Shown here: one piece after another, positions 18,057 to 26,520 of the stretch
Position numbering within the stretch: position 1 is the stretch's first letter
Layout of the letters: each line of letters starts with the position of its first letter
Source: Acidimicrobiia bacterium
GTDB lineage: Bacteria; Actinomycetota; Acidimicrobiia; Acidimicrobiales; Poriferisodalaceae
Assembly: GCA_022822525.1 (NCBI GenBank)
Contig: JAJEBN010000049.1
Span: forward strand, 1 to 38,774
Direction: 5' to 3'
Length of the DNA stretch: 38,774 bases
Notes under the pieces: generated by a model
The model's input: the letters and a program-made list of their open reading frames with translations, nothing else
The model's database searches: none
Told to the model about the DNA's origin: nothing
Translations under genes and position numbers: made by a program

Positions 18057-18511
18057 CGCAGCTCGCGAGAGCCCGCGGCGGGCCGGGAGCCGGGGCCGTC
18101 AGCGGCCTGGGCCTCGGGTCGGGCGAACAGCACCCGGTCCAGCAGGACGAACTTGCCCGCCCACAGCACGCCGAAGCCGACGAGGTTCGCTGCGGACACC
18201 CCCACGGTCGTCTGCCACCACCGGTCCGCCAGTGCCACCGCCAGCGACGAGATGCCGAGCCCAGCGAGGCTGTAGGCCCAGAACGGCAGGATCTCGCCGG
18301 TGAGCGAGTGCCGGTCGGTACGCGACCACACCCAGCGCCGGTTGGCGTAGTAGGCCGGCCCAGCGGCGACGCACACCGCCACCACATTGGCCACCACCGC
18401 GGGCCACCCCAGCACCGCATAGGCCACCACCAGCACGGCCTGGGTCACCACCACCGTGCCGGCCGACACGGTGCTGTAGCCGACCAGCCGCCGCAACAGC
18501 CCCCACTTCAT
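18053..18511 (-). CDS. GtrA-family membrane protein
   Basis: This 152-residue protein has four hydrophobic segments (about 9-35, 38-55, 74-93 and 101-124) and the family hallmark between segments 2 and 3: YYANRRWVWSRTDRHS. GtrA-like proteins are thought to move polyprenyl-phosphate-linked sugars across the membrane or to assist membrane glycosyltransferases. A polar tail follows the last membrane segment. The stop overlaps the downstream methyltransferase ATG, so a shared role in a lipid-linked glycan is likely. A plausible GAGG ribosome site precedes ATG 18511. The 72 bases between this gene and the DoxX gene show nothing clear. Confidence 0.85.
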   Translation of the reverse strand: MKWGLLRRLVGYSTVSAGTVVVTQAVLVVAYAVLGWPAVVANVVAVCVAAGPAYYANRRWVWSRTDRHSLTGEILPFWAYSLAGLGISSLAVALADRWWQTTVGVSAANLVGFGVLWAGKFVLLDRVLFARPEAQAADGPGSRPAAGSRELR

Positions 18512-18583
18512 CGCTCGCGCCTCACTGCGGAGATGTCAGGGCGCGGGTCTTGTGGACAAGGAGTCGAGGCCGGAGCGCTGACG

Positions 18584-19087
18584 TCACTGCTCCGCCGGCG
18601 CGTTCGGCCGGTAGAACGCGGCCAGCAGCAACAGCGTCGAGACCAGCCCGCCGGCGATGGCGACCACGAACCAGACCGGTCCGCTCCAGTCGAGGCCGAG
18701 CGCGTTGTCCACCGACCAGTCGCCGGGACCGGTCGCCGCCACGGCGGCCGCGGCCACCGCCAGCACGAACACGTACTCCCAGCCCTCGCGGATGATGAAG
18801 AAGCCGTTCTTGCGGTGGCCGACCCACCCCGCGGTGGTCATCACCCCGATGAACGCCATCGCCGACAGCGGCGTCAGCAGCCCGAGCGCCAGCCCGATGC
18901 CCGCGCCGATCTCGGTGAGGGCAGCGAGGTAGGCGTGCAGCAGGCCCGGGCGCAGGCCTTCGGAGGCGAACCAGTTGCCGACGCCGCGGATGCCGCCGCG
19001 GAACTTGGCGATGCCGTGGAGCGCCAGGGTGACGCCCACGATCACTCGCAGGACGAACAGGCCCAAGTTGATGCTGTCGGGATCCAT
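18584..19087 (-). CDS. DoxX-family membrane protein
   Basis: The 167-residue protein has four membrane segments and the DoxX pattern: an early LRVIVGVTLALHGIAKFRGG (conserved 'HG..K' after the first helix), then GLLHAYLAALTEIGAGIGLALGLLTPLSA and an aromatic/basic GHRKNGFF loop. DoxX proteins are small integral membrane proteins linked to redox or sulfur stress in some bacteria, but the biochemical role is unsettled. GAGGAGG stands about 11 bases upstream of ATG 19087. It lies on the same strand as the GNAT gene upstream (65-base gap) and the GtrA-like gene downstream. Confidence 0.85.
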   Translation of the reverse strand: MDPDSINLGLFVLRVIVGVTLALHGIAKFRGGIRGVGNWFASEGLRPGLLHAYLAALTEIGAGIGLALGLLTPLSAMAFIGVMTTAGWVGHRKNGFFIIREGWEYVFVLAVAAAAVAATGPGDWSVDNALGLDWSGPVWFVVAIAGGLVSTLLLLAAFYRPNAPAEQ

Positions 19088-19152
19088 GGCTGTGGGGCCT
19101 CCTCAAGGGTGTCGCTGCCGTGCGCGGCGAGACGCTCGCGCTCAAACCGTAC

Positions 19153-19665
19153 TTACAGGTCGAGCCGGTAGACGTTGGTGTTCCGCTGGTTGAAGCCGAG
19201 CCGGGCGTACAGGCGGTTGGCGGCCTCCCGGTCGGGTCGCGAGGTCAGGTCGATCGTGCGGGCGCCTGCCTGCCGGGCGATCTCGATGGCGTGCCGGTTG
19301 AGCGCGGCGCCGATGCCGCGGCCTCTGGCCGACTCATCCACCACCACGTCCTCGATCCAGGCACGCAGCCCGCTGGCCAGCGGGAAGAGCACCAGGATCA
19401 TCGCGCCGACGATCTCGCCGGGCGCCTCGTCTGATCCCGCGGCCGACGACTGGCCCGCAGCGGTGCGCGCGAGCAGCAACGTGTTGGCGGGGTGGCCGAC
19501 GATGCGCTCCAACGCCGCTTCATCGGGCGGTGGCGAGCTGGACAGCTGCGGGTGCAGCCGCGCGAACGCGCCCGCCAACGTCTCGTCGACAACGTCGCAC
19601 ACCTCGATGCGAACACCGGCTTGCGGGACAGCCGGCGACGCGGCAGCTTCAGCCACGGTCCGCAT
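19153..19665 (-). CDS. GNAT-family N-acetyltransferase
   Basis: The 170-residue protein has the GNAT acetyl-CoA binding motif A: IEDVVVDESARGRGIGAALN (R-x-x-G-x-G/A loop), followed by AIEIARQAGARTIDLTSRPDREAANRLYARLGF, typical of motif B. It transfers an acetyl group from acetyl-CoA to an unknown amine. The frame stays open upstream to 19752, but that start would overlap the divergent PAC2 gene. ATG at 19665 (MRTVAEAA) leaves a 69-base divergent intergenic region and a normal GNAT length. No substrate clue comes from the neighbours. Confidence 0.88.
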   Translation of the reverse strand: MRTVAEAAASPAVPQAGVRIEVCDVVDETLAGAFARLHPQLSSSPPPDEAALERIVGHPANTLLLARTAAGQSSAAGSDEAPGEIVGAMILVLFPLASGLRAWIEDVVVDESARGRGIGAALNRHAIEIARQAGARTIDLTSRPDREAANRLYARLGFNQRNTNVYRLDL

Positions 19666-19734
19666 CGTAGGTGCATCCGGTCCCGGCAGGGTCGGTGCGC
19701 AGCGGGCGCGGATAGCCTCCCGTCCGTGGGCCAT

Positions 19735-20589
19735 ATGGAGTGGTTCGAGCACCCCGAACCAGGCAGCGACGCGGTTCTCATCGCGGCGTTTTCAGGCTGG
19801 AACGATGCCGGCGACGCCGCCACCGAGTCGGCCAAGTACCTGCGGCGCCGCTTTCGCTGCCATCCCGTGGCCCAGATCGACCCTGAGTTCTTCTACGACT
19901 TCGCCTCGGTGAGGCCGAGCGTGCACGTCGTCGACGGCGAGCGCCAGATCGACTGGCCGACGCCCGATGTGCGGGTCGGCGAGGCCGACGACGGCCGGTC
20001 GGTGATCACCGTGCTGGGTGTCGAGCCCCGGCTGCGCTGGCGCACGTTCTGCGACGTGATCATCGAGATGGCCGAGGCGCTGGGCGTCTCCACTGTGGTG
20101 ACGCTGGGCGCGCTGCTCACCGACACCCACCACAACGCGCCGGTCAACGTCGTTGGGGCCTCCAACAATGCCGCGCTGAACCTGACGATGGGCCTGCGCC
20201 AGTCCACCTACGAGGGGCCGACGGGCATCATCGGCGTGCTCAACGACGCCTGCCACCGCGCAGGCTTCGCGAGCGTGTCCTTCTGGGCGACGGTGCCCAC
20301 CTACGTGCACAACTACCCCTCCCCGAAGGCGGCGCTGGCACTGGCCGAGCGCGTCGCGCAGTTCATGGGCATCGCGCTCGGCGAGTCGGAGCTGCACAGC
20401 GCGGCCGCCAACTACGGCCACCAGATCGACGAGCTGGTCGCCGGCGACGACACCCTCGCCCAGTACGCGCAGCAGATCCTCGAGGAGTCCGCCGCCGAAG
20501 CCGTCGAGGACTTCAGCGAGATGGTCGAGAACCCCGACGGCCTCATCGACGAGTTGGAGCAGTTCTTGCGTCAGCAAGAACCAGAGTGA
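19735..20589 (+). CDS. PAC2-family protein (proteasome-assembly-chaperone-like)
   Basis: The 284-residue protein matches the PAC2 family of actinobacteria and archaea: AFSGWNDAGDAATESAKYL near the N-terminus, YDFASVRPSVHVVDGERQIDWP, LGALLTDTHHNAPVNVVG and TGIIGVLNDACHRAGF. In eukaryotes the fold assists 20S proteasome assembly; the bacterial role is unproven. The C-terminal 50 residues are acidic and helical. ATG 19735 is used; GTG 19726 would add three residues. The last codons (LRQQEPE and the stop) are copied again immediately downstream as a 29-base tandem repeat, and the last coding bases form an 8-bp hairpin. The gene converges with glnD 40 bases away. Confidence 0.9.
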   Translation: MEWFEHPEPGSDAVLIAAFSGWNDAGDAATESAKYLRRRFRCHPVAQIDPEFFYDFASVRPSVHVVDGERQIDWPTPDVRVGEADDGRSVITVLGVEPRLRWRTFCDVIIEMAEALGVSTVVTLGALLTDTHHNAPVNVVGASNNAALNLTMGLRQSTYEGPTGIIGVLNDACHRAGFASVSFWATVPTYVHNYPSPKAALALAERVAQFMGIALGESELHSAAANYGHQIDELVAGDDTLAQYAQQILEESAAEAVEDFSEMVENPDGLIDELEQFLRQQEPE

Positions 20590-20620
20590 TCGGTTTGCGT
20601 CAGCAAGAACCAGAGTGATC
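20562..20620. repeat. 29-bp-period tandem duplication at the PAC2 gene end, with hairpin
   Basis: Two identical 26-base copies lie at 20566-20591 and 20595-20620. The first contains the last codons and TGA of the PAC2 gene. At 20562-20581, GTTCTTGC and GCAAGAAC form a perfect 8-bp stem around a GTCA loop; the second copy keeps only the inner part of the stem. It sits between convergent genes and may double as a transcription end point. Confidence 0.9.
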
Positions 20621-20629
20621 AGCTTGCGG

Positions 20630-22960
20630 CTAGGCGAGGACGTGGTGCAGGGCCAGCTCGACCTCTCGCTGGTGCGCTTCGTCGATGGCGGGCCCGTCGG
20701 GACCGACCACGTAGAACGAGTCGACCACCACGTTCGCCAGCGTCTGGATCTTGGCTGAGCGGATGTCGAGGCCCATCTCGGCCAGCACCCGGGTCACCTT
20801 GTAGAGCACGCCGATGTGGTCCTCGGTGCGGATCTCCACGATCGTCGCCCCGGTGGCCGACTCGGCATCGAAGGTGACCTTGGTCGCGGCCCTGGTGGCC
20901 GACAGCGCCCGGCGACGGCGATAGACCCGCGCGCGCTCGGCGATGCGCGCCTCCAGCGCCAGGTGGCCGCGCAGCGACCGCCGCACGTCGTAGACGACCC
21001 GGTCCCAGTCGACAGGCGCATCGGGCGGCACGATGCGGAACGACGACACCGCCATGCCCGCCGGGCTCGAATAGGCGTCCGCCTGCAGCACGTCGAGGCC
21101 GCGCAGCGCCAGCACGCCCGCAGCGCGGCTGAACAGTCCGCGCTCGTCGGGGGCGACCACGGTGAGCACATCGCCGTCGACGCGCAGCGCCGTCTCGCCG
21201 GCTGCCATCAGCTCCACGATCTCTTCGGTGAGCAGGCGCCGATGGCTGGACTGCGCCTGATCGGTGCCGCTCAGATGCTCGGCAGTCATCTCGACGAGGG
21301 CGGAGACCAGGTTCTCGGTCCAGTCGCCCCACGCCATCGGCCCCGTCGCCATGCAATCGGCCTCCGTCATCACCGCCAGCAGCTCCAGGAACTCCTGGGT
21401 CTGCACGGCTCGGGCGACGGTGGCGACGGTCAGCGGGTCGTCGAGATCTCGCCGCGTGGCGATGTCGGTCAGCAGCAGGTGGTGCTGCACCAGCCGCACC
21501 AGGGTGTCGGCGTCGTCGGGGCTCCAGCCGCAGCGCCGGGCGATCGGGCCTGCCAGCCGCATGCCGGCTTGGGTGTGATCGCCGGGATAACCCTTGCCGA
21601 TGTCGTGCAGCAGCGCTCCCATCAGCAACAGGTCGGGTCGGGCCACCCGGTGGGTGAAACGGGCTGCGATGGCGACGGCCTCGAGCAGGTGCCGATCGAC
21701 CGTGAAGCGGTGGTAGCGGGACCGCTGGGGTCGGTTGCGGTTGGGCGCCCACTCGGGCAGCACCTTGGTCCACACGCCGAAGTAGTCGAGGGTCTCGATG
21801 ACGTCGATGGCCCGGTGCCCGCAGCCGAGCAGCTCGATGAACAGGTCCCGGGCGCCGTGCGGCCACGGATCGGGAAACTGCGCTTGGCGATCGGCCAGCT
21901 TGTCGAGGCTGGCTCGACTGATGGGGACATCTCCACGAGCCGACTGCACCGCCGCGTGCAGCACCAGCACGACGTCGGCAGCGGGATCGCCGTCGATGAC
22001 CAGCTCGCCGTCGCGGACTGCCAGCCCGGTGATGTCGACATCGGGTGGCTCGAACGACATCTGCCGCCGGGCGACGGTGGACCACAGCTGATCGGAGAGA
22101 AACGCAATGACGCGTCCCGCTTGGGCGATGTCGGCCATGAAGGCATCGGCGTCGACGGCGCCGTAGCGCTCGGCCACCGCGTCCTGGTCGTCGGCCGAGA
22201 GCACATCGCTGCGCAGGCCGGTGGTGCGGTGCAGGTCGACGCGCGCCCTCAGCAGAGTGCTGTAGGCGTCGGCCAGGCGTTCGGTGTCCGCGGCAGGCAG
22301 CTCCGCGCCGGCGAGGCGCGCCCACCCGATCGCATGCGCGTCACGCAGACCGCCCCGGCCCGTCTTGAGATCGGGTTCCAGCCGGAATGCCACCTCGCCG
22401 CTCTGGCTGTGCCGGCGACTCACGGCACGCTGCAGGTCGTCGAGCCGTCCGGGGGCGTCCTCACGCCACAGGGCTCCCACGCCTGCGATCAGGCGCTCGG
22501 TGAGGTCCGCGTCGCCGATCAGGTGACGGGCATCGGCAAGCGCTGTGGCGGTGTCGATGTCTGACGCTGCCAGGTCCAGCGTTCCTGCCAGGGAGCGCAC
22601 CGCATGGCCGAGCTTCAGCTTCTCGTCCCAGATCGGGTACCACAGGCGGTCTGCCAGGTTGCCGCGCTGCGGGCTGTCGCCCAGCGCACCGTCGGTCGCC
22701 AGCAGAGACTCGCGGCCGTCGTGCAGCAGCAGCAGGTCGATGTCGCTGCCGGGGCACAGCTCGGCGCGCCCGTAGCCGCCGACGGCCACGAGTGCCACGC
22801 CGCTGCCCGAGCCGTCGTCACCGTTCAGTCCCCATTCGACGGCCTCGGCGGCGAACCGCTCGGCCAGCCAGGAATCGGTGAGCTGGCTCAGCGCCCGGGG
22901 CAAGCTGGCAGCATCGGCCGACTGGACCAGCTCCGCGCGGCGCTCCCCGAACGAGGTCAT
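20630..22960 (-). CDS. glnD: PII protein nucleotidyltransferase / removing enzyme GlnD
   Basis: GlnD modifies the nitrogen-signalling PII protein (uridylylation; adenylylation in some actinobacteria) and reverses it, according to glutamine. The 776-residue protein shows all parts: a nucleotidyltransferase domain with GGYGRAELCPGSDIDLLLL (61-79, Asp73 and Asp75 as metal ligands); the GlnD signature PDLKTGRGGLRD (196-207); the HD hydrolase motif LLHDIGKGYPGDHT (450-463, His452-Asp453); and two ACT domains at the C-terminus (about 608-680 and 700-776) that sense glutamine. The start ATG at 22960 overlaps the stop of the upstream uncharacterised gene by four bases (ATGA). No PII or ammonium transporter gene lies in the window, so its usual partners are elsewhere. 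Confidence 0.95.
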   Translation of the reverse strand: MTSFGERRAELVQSADAASLPRALSQLTDSWLAERFAAEAVEWGLNGDDGSGSGVALVAVGGYGRAELCPGSDIDLLLLHDGRESLLATDGALGDSPQRGNLADRLWYPIWDEKLKLGHAVRSLAGTLDLAASDIDTATALADARHLIGDADLTERLIAGVGALWREDAPGRLDDLQRAVSRRHSQSGEVAFRLEPDLKTGRGGLRDAHAIGWARLAGAELPAADTERLADAYSTLLRARVDLHRTTGLRSDVLSADDQDAVAERYGAVDADAFMADIAQAGRVIAFLSDQLWSTVARRQMSFEPPDVDITGLAVRDGELVIDGDPAADVVLVLHAAVQSARGDVPISRASLDKLADRQAQFPDPWPHGARDLFIELLGCGHRAIDVIETLDYFGVWTKVLPEWAPNRNRPQRSRYHRFTVDRHLLEAVAIAARFTHRVARPDLLLMGALLHDIGKGYPGDHTQAGMRLAGPIARRCGWSPDDADTLVRLVQHHLLLTDIATRRDLDDPLTVATVARAVQTQEFLELLAVMTEADCMATGPMAWGDWTENLVSALVEMTAEHLSGTDQAQSSHRRLLTEEIVELMAAGETALRVDGDVLTVVAPDERGLFSRAAGVLALRGLDVLQADAYSSPAGMAVSSFRIVPPDAPVDWDRVVYDVRRSLRGHLALEARIAERARVYRRRRALSATRAATKVTFDAESATGATIVEIRTEDHIGVLYKVTRVLAEMGLDIRSAKIQTLANVVVDSFYVVGPDGPAIDEAHQREVELALHHVLA

Positions 22961-23637
22961 CGCCGCCCCCCGGCTGTGTCATCGCGCCTCGCGGGCTCGG
23001 CTGTGTCGATGCGCCTCGCGGGCTCGGCTGTGTCGATGCGCCTCGCGGGCTCGGCTGTGTCATCGCGCCTCGCGGGCTCGGCTGTGTCATCGCGCCGGCG
23101 CTGCAGCACCTCGAACGCCTTCGCCGCGCCCCAGGCGATGCCGATCGGGCCGAGATCGGGGTCGATGTCGGCGAAGGAGGCCGGTGTCAGTCCGTAGGGA
23201 TCGTCGGGGAAGCGGGAGGCGTCGAAGTCGTCCCGGTGCGGCACCGCCACGCCGCCATCTGCCAGCACCTGCGTGGGGTACCGAACAGCGCTGCGCAGCA
23301 CGCTCAGGGGCGTCGTCTGCTGAGCGTCGACATCGGTCGCCAGCAGTTCCCGCAGCGGCGGACCGGTGTCGGCGGCGCACTGCATGCCCGCTGCACGCGC
23401 TTGCTCGCTGAGGTCTGCAGCGACGACACCTGCACGCTCGCACATCTCCGCGACGCAACGCTCCACCCACCGGGGCAACGCAGCGATCGCCCCGTCGGCG
23501 AGCAGCTCAGCGGCCTCCTGCACCGATGCCGGCACCGGCGCGGCAGCGCTCTCGCCACCCCGCCCGCCGGCTTCGTCCGCCAATCCGGGCACCGCAACGA
23601 CGGGCGCCTGTGATGCGTCGGCGCCGGTTGCCATCAT
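22957..23637 (-). CDS. Uncharacterised protein with tandem-repeat C-terminal tail
   Basis: This 226-residue protein has no name that I can give. A helical N-terminal part (ASVQEAAELLADGAIAALPRWVERCVAE) is followed by what looks like a conserved core: LSVLRSAVRYPTQVLADGGV, then FPDDPYGLTPASFADIDPDLGPIGIAWGAAKAFEVLQRR. The last 45 or so residues are a nine-residue repeat (RDDTAEPAR or RIDTAEPAR) ending DTAGGRR. The tail is Arg/Asp-rich and probably disordered. The gene starts 25 bases after larE and overlaps glnD by four bases, so it is co-transcribed with both. It has no Cys-rich or nucleotide-binding motif that would tie it to LarE or GlnD chemistry. ATG 23637 is followed by a second ATG one codon later; either may be used. 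Confidence 0.75.
   Translation of the reverse strand: MMATGADASQAPVVAVPGLADEAGGRGGESAAAPVPASVQEAAELLADGAIAALPRWVERCVAEMCERAGVVAADLSEQARAAGMQCAADTGPPLRELLATDVDAQQTTPLSVLRSAVRYPTQVLADGGVAVPHRDDFDASRFPDDPYGLTPASFADIDPDLGPIGIAWGAAKAFEVLQRRRDDTAEPARRDDTAEPARRIDTAEPARRIDTAEPARRDDTAGGRR
22981..23088. repeat. Four tandem 27-bp units in the 3' end of the LarE-neighbour gene
   Basis: Four complete 27-base units cover 22981-23088, each ending GGGCTCGGCTGTGTC on the plus strand, with a partial fifth copy (GGCTGTGTC) at 22972-22980. Units differ only at the first bases (ATC versus GAT). The period keeps the frame and encodes the nine-residue DTAEPAR repeat. There are no spacers, so this is not a CRISPR array. 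Confidence 0.95.
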
Positions 23638-23662
23638 CGGTCGGTCCCGACGGCACCGGCAC

Positions 23663-24553
23663 TCATCGGCTGGCCTCCGAGGCGGGGTTCACACCGTTGC
23701 CGTCCGCCAACGCGCCGTTGAGGTTGCCCGAGCGGAAGCCCTCCAAGTCGAGCGTGACGTAGCGGTAGCCCACGCCGCGGATCGCCTCCACGACGGCCTC
23801 GCGCCGCTGGACTGCCCCAGCGAGGTCGTCGAGCGGCAGCTCGATGCGCGCGGTGTCGCCGTAGTCGCGCACCCGCAGCTGCCCGAAGCCCAGCCGGCGC
23901 AGCGCTGCTTCGGCTCGATCCAGCCGTGCCAGCAGCGGCACCGTCACCTGCGTGCCGTAGGGCACCCGCGAGGCCAGGCATGCGGCCGCCGGCTTGTCCC
24001 AGGTCCGCAAGCCGAGGTCCGCGCTGACCTGCCGCACGTCGGCCTTCGTGAAGCCGGCCTCCACCAGCGGGAAGCGGGCGCCACGCCCGCTCGCAGCGTG
24101 CTGGCCCGGCCGGTGATCGCCCAGGTCGTCGAGGTTGACGCCGAGCACCACCACCGCGCCACGGGCCGACGCGAGCGGTTCGAGCTGGTCCATGAGCGCC
24201 GACTTGCACCAGAAGCAGCGGTCGGCGTCGTTCACCCGGTACGCAGCGCGTGACATCTCGTCGGTCTCGACCGTCTGCCATGCCAGTCCCCACTCGGCTG
24301 CCAGGGCGGCGCAGTCGGCTGCTTCATCGGTCGCGAGGCTGGGCGAGACGGCGGTCACGCAGAGCGCACCGGCGCCGAGCACGTCGTTGGCCGCCCAGGC
24401 CACGAGCGACGAGTCGACGCCGCCGCTGAACGCCACGATCACCGGTCCCGACTGCTCAAAGAAGGCTCGAAGCCGGTCAAGTCTCCCGTCGGCGGCCGCA
24501 CCCGAGCGCTCGGGGCCGGGCATCTCGTCGCTCCCGCCTCTGCCGAGCGTCAT
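23663..24553 (-). CDS. larE: ATP-dependent sulfur transferase LarE
   Basis: LarE is a PP-loop enzyme that adenylates the nickel-pincer cofactor precursor and transfers sulfur to it. The 296-residue protein has the PP-loop FSGGVDSS (42-49), DRCFWCKSAL with a CxxC pair (Cys113, Cys116), GVNLDDLGDHRPG, and KPAAACLASRVPYG with Cys192, the position of the sulfur-donor Cys in the sacrificial type. Having all three Cys fits the variant that binds a [4Fe-4S] cluster rather than sacrificing one Cys; this rests on family knowledge. The frame continues upstream of ATG 24553, but that part is the shadow of the dehydrogenase gene. It follows that gene by 19 bases. LarB, LarC and a LarA-type racemase are not in the window, so the client enzyme is unknown. 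Confidence 0.88.
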   Translation of the reverse strand: MTLGRGGSDEMPGPERSGAAADGRLDRLRAFFEQSGPVIVAFSGGVDSSLVAWAANDVLGAGALCVTAVSPSLATDEAADCAALAAEWGLAWQTVETDEMSRAAYRVNDADRCFWCKSALMDQLEPLASARGAVVVLGVNLDDLGDHRPGQHAASGRGARFPLVEAGFTKADVRQVSADLGLRTWDKPAAACLASRVPYGTQVTVPLLARLDRAEAALRRLGFGQLRVRDYGDTARIELPLDDLAGAVQRREAVVEAIRGVGYRYVTLDLEGFRSGNLNGALADGNGVNPASEASR

Positions 24554-24572
24554 CAGTGCGGCGCCCCGGCGT

Positions 24573-26426
24573 TCAGAGCCGGTCGGCCGGGATGGCGTAG
24601 AACAGCTCGGCGCCGCCGGTGACCGCAGGCACCAGCCCGCGAGCCGACGGCAGGATCTGGTCGGCATAGAAGCGAGCGGTGGTGACCTTGTCGGCCAGGT
24701 ACTGCGGCGACGCTGTGCCCGCCGGACCGCCTGAGCCCCCGTCGCGAGCATCCGCAACCGTCAAGCCCTGCGCCGCGAGGAGCCCAGCCGCCGCCTCGGC
24801 GCTGCGGCCCAGCAGCCAGCCCCCCACCACCACGCCGGCCAGCCGCATGAACGGCGACGAACCGGCAGCCACATCGTTCGGTGCCGCCGAGAGCTGGCCG
24901 CCCAGCCACATCGCCGCTTCGCCCATCGCAGCCACGCCGTCGCCCAGCGCAGCGCCGATCGCCGCCAGGTCTGCGTCGTCGCTGGCGGCCAGGGTGCCTG
25001 CGGTCGCTCCCATCTCGCCGATGAGGCGTGCCATGGCCTCGCCGCCGCCCAGCGGCAGCTTGCGGAACGCCAGGTCCGCTGCCTGGATCCCGTTGGTGCC
25101 CTCATAGATCGGGGCGATCCGGCTGTCACGCCAGTGCTGCGCCGCGCCGGTCTCCTCCACGTACCCCATGCCGCCGTGCACCTGCACGCCCAGCGAGGTC
25201 ATCTCGACGCCCAGGTCGGTGCCCCAGCCCTTGCTGATCGGCGTCAGGATCGCCGTGAGCTCGTCGGCCCGCTGCCGCTCGTCGGGATCGGCGGCCACGA
25301 TGGAGCGGTCGATCGCCGCCGCGTTCAGGTACATCACACAGCGCATCGCCTCGGCATTCGCCCGCATCGTCAGCAGCATCCGGCGCACATCGGCGTGATC
25401 CACGATCGGCGACGATTCGCCTGGGGGCAGTTCGGCGCCGATAGCCCGTCCCTGCTTGCGGGTCAGCGCGTACTCGCGCGCCTGCTGGTACGCCCGCTCG
25501 GTGAGCGACAGCCCTTGCAGGCCCACCGACAGCCGGGCGTTGTTCATCATCGTGAACATGGCGCGCATGCCGCCGTGCTCGGGGCCGACCAGATACCCGA
25601 CCGCGCCGCCCTCGTCGCCGTAGGACATCACGCAGGTCGGGCTGGCATGGATGCCGATCTTGTGCTCGGTGGACACCGCGCGCAGGTCGTTGCGGGGCCC
25701 CAGCGAGCCGTCGGGGTTCACGAGAAACTTGGGCACCAGGAACAGGCTGATGCCGCGGGTGCCCGGCGGCGAATCGGGCGTGCGCGCCAGCACCAGGTGG
25801 ATGATGTTCTCGGCAAGCTCATGCTCGCCGTAGGTGATGAAGATCTTGGTTCCGCTGACGAGGTAGCTGCCGTCGTCCTGGGGGACGGCCCGGCTCGTGA
25901 GGGCGCCCACGTCGGAGCCCGCATGAGGCTCGGTCAGATTCATGGTGCCCGACCACTCGCCGCTGATCATCTTGGGCAGGAAGGTCTGCTGCAGCGTCTC
26001 GTCGGCGTGATGGAGCAGCGCATCGATCGCGCCCTGGGTCAGCAGCGGGCACAGGCTGAACGCCATGCTTGCCGAGGTCAGCATCTCCTGGACTGCCAAG
26101 CCCACGCACCATGGCATGCCGCCGCCGCCGAATTCGTCATCGAAGGCCATGCCGTTCCAGCCGGCGCCGACAAACTTGGCATACGCATCGGCGAAGCCGT
26201 CAGGGTGGGTGATGACGCCCTCGTCGAAATCCAGCCCCTGCTGGTCGCCGGGCACGTTCAGCGGCGCGACCTCGGCCGACATGAAGCGGCCCGCCTCGTC
26301 CAGCAGCGCGGCGGCGGTGTCGAGGTCGGCATGGGAGAACTGCTCGTGCGCGGCCAGCTCGTCAAGTTCGGCAATGTGCTCGAGCACGAACATCATGTCG
26401 TCAATGGGTGCCGTGTAGGAAGACAT
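24573..26426 (-). CDS. Acyl-CoA dehydrogenase, long DmdC-like type
   Basis: This FAD enzyme oxidises an acyl-CoA to the enoyl-CoA. Its 617 residues exceed the classic 380 because of a C-terminal helical extension, as in DmdC and FadE5-like enzymes. Visible are MNLTEPHAGSD (162-172, FAD loop), ISGTKIFITYGEHE-like strand residues (191-203), MMNNARLSVGLQGL (293-306), VHGGMGYVEE (416-425) and IYEGTNGIQ (440-448), with Glu442 as the expected catalytic base. The substrate cannot be fixed from sequence; methylmercaptopropionyl-CoA (DmdC) or medium/long acyl-CoA are candidates. GAGG lies a few bases before ATG 26426. It follows the coproheme decarboxylase gene after 154 bases containing a 27-bp tandem repeat, and leads the run larE, unknown gene, glnD. 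Confidence 0.92.
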   Translation of the reverse strand: MSSYTAPIDDMMFVLEHIAELDELAAHEQFSHADLDTAAALLDEAGRFMSAEVAPLNVPGDQQGLDFDEGVITHPDGFADAYAKFVGAGWNGMAFDDEFGGGGMPWCVGLAVQEMLTSASMAFSLCPLLTQGAIDALLHHADETLQQTFLPKMISGEWSGTMNLTEPHAGSDVGALTSRAVPQDDGSYLVSGTKIFITYGEHELAENIIHLVLARTPDSPPGTRGISLFLVPKFLVNPDGSLGPRNDLRAVSTEHKIGIHASPTCVMSYGDEGGAVGYLVGPEHGGMRAMFTMMNNARLSVGLQGLSLTERAYQQAREYALTRKQGRAIGAELPPGESSPIVDHADVRRMLLTMRANAEAMRCVMYLNAAAIDRSIVAADPDERQRADELTAILTPISKGWGTDLGVEMTSLGVQVHGGMGYVEETGAAQHWRDSRIAPIYEGTNGIQAADLAFRKLPLGGGEAMARLIGEMGATAGTLAASDDADLAAIGAALGDGVAAMGEAAMWLGGQLSAAPNDVAAGSSPFMRLAGVVVGGWLLGRSAEAAAGLLAAQGLTVADARDGGSGGPAGTASPQYLADKVTTARFYADQILPSARGLVPAVTGGAELFYAIPADRL

Positions 26427-26520
26427 CGCAACCTCGCAGAGTGGCCTCGCCGGTCAGTCCGAGCAGTGCCCGGATGTGCTGGCCAACAGACTACGACTCG
26501 CCCTTCGCCGGCCGCGAAGC

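Noticed and set aside
20816..22564. Long plus-strand frame (582 codons) opposite glnD.
   Set aside because: It is the antisense shadow of GlnD, whose nucleotidyltransferase, HD and ACT domains are all present on the minus strand.
22981..23088. Possible CRISPR array.
   Set aside because: The 27-bp units are directly adjacent without spacers and lie in frame in a coding region; no cas genes are present.
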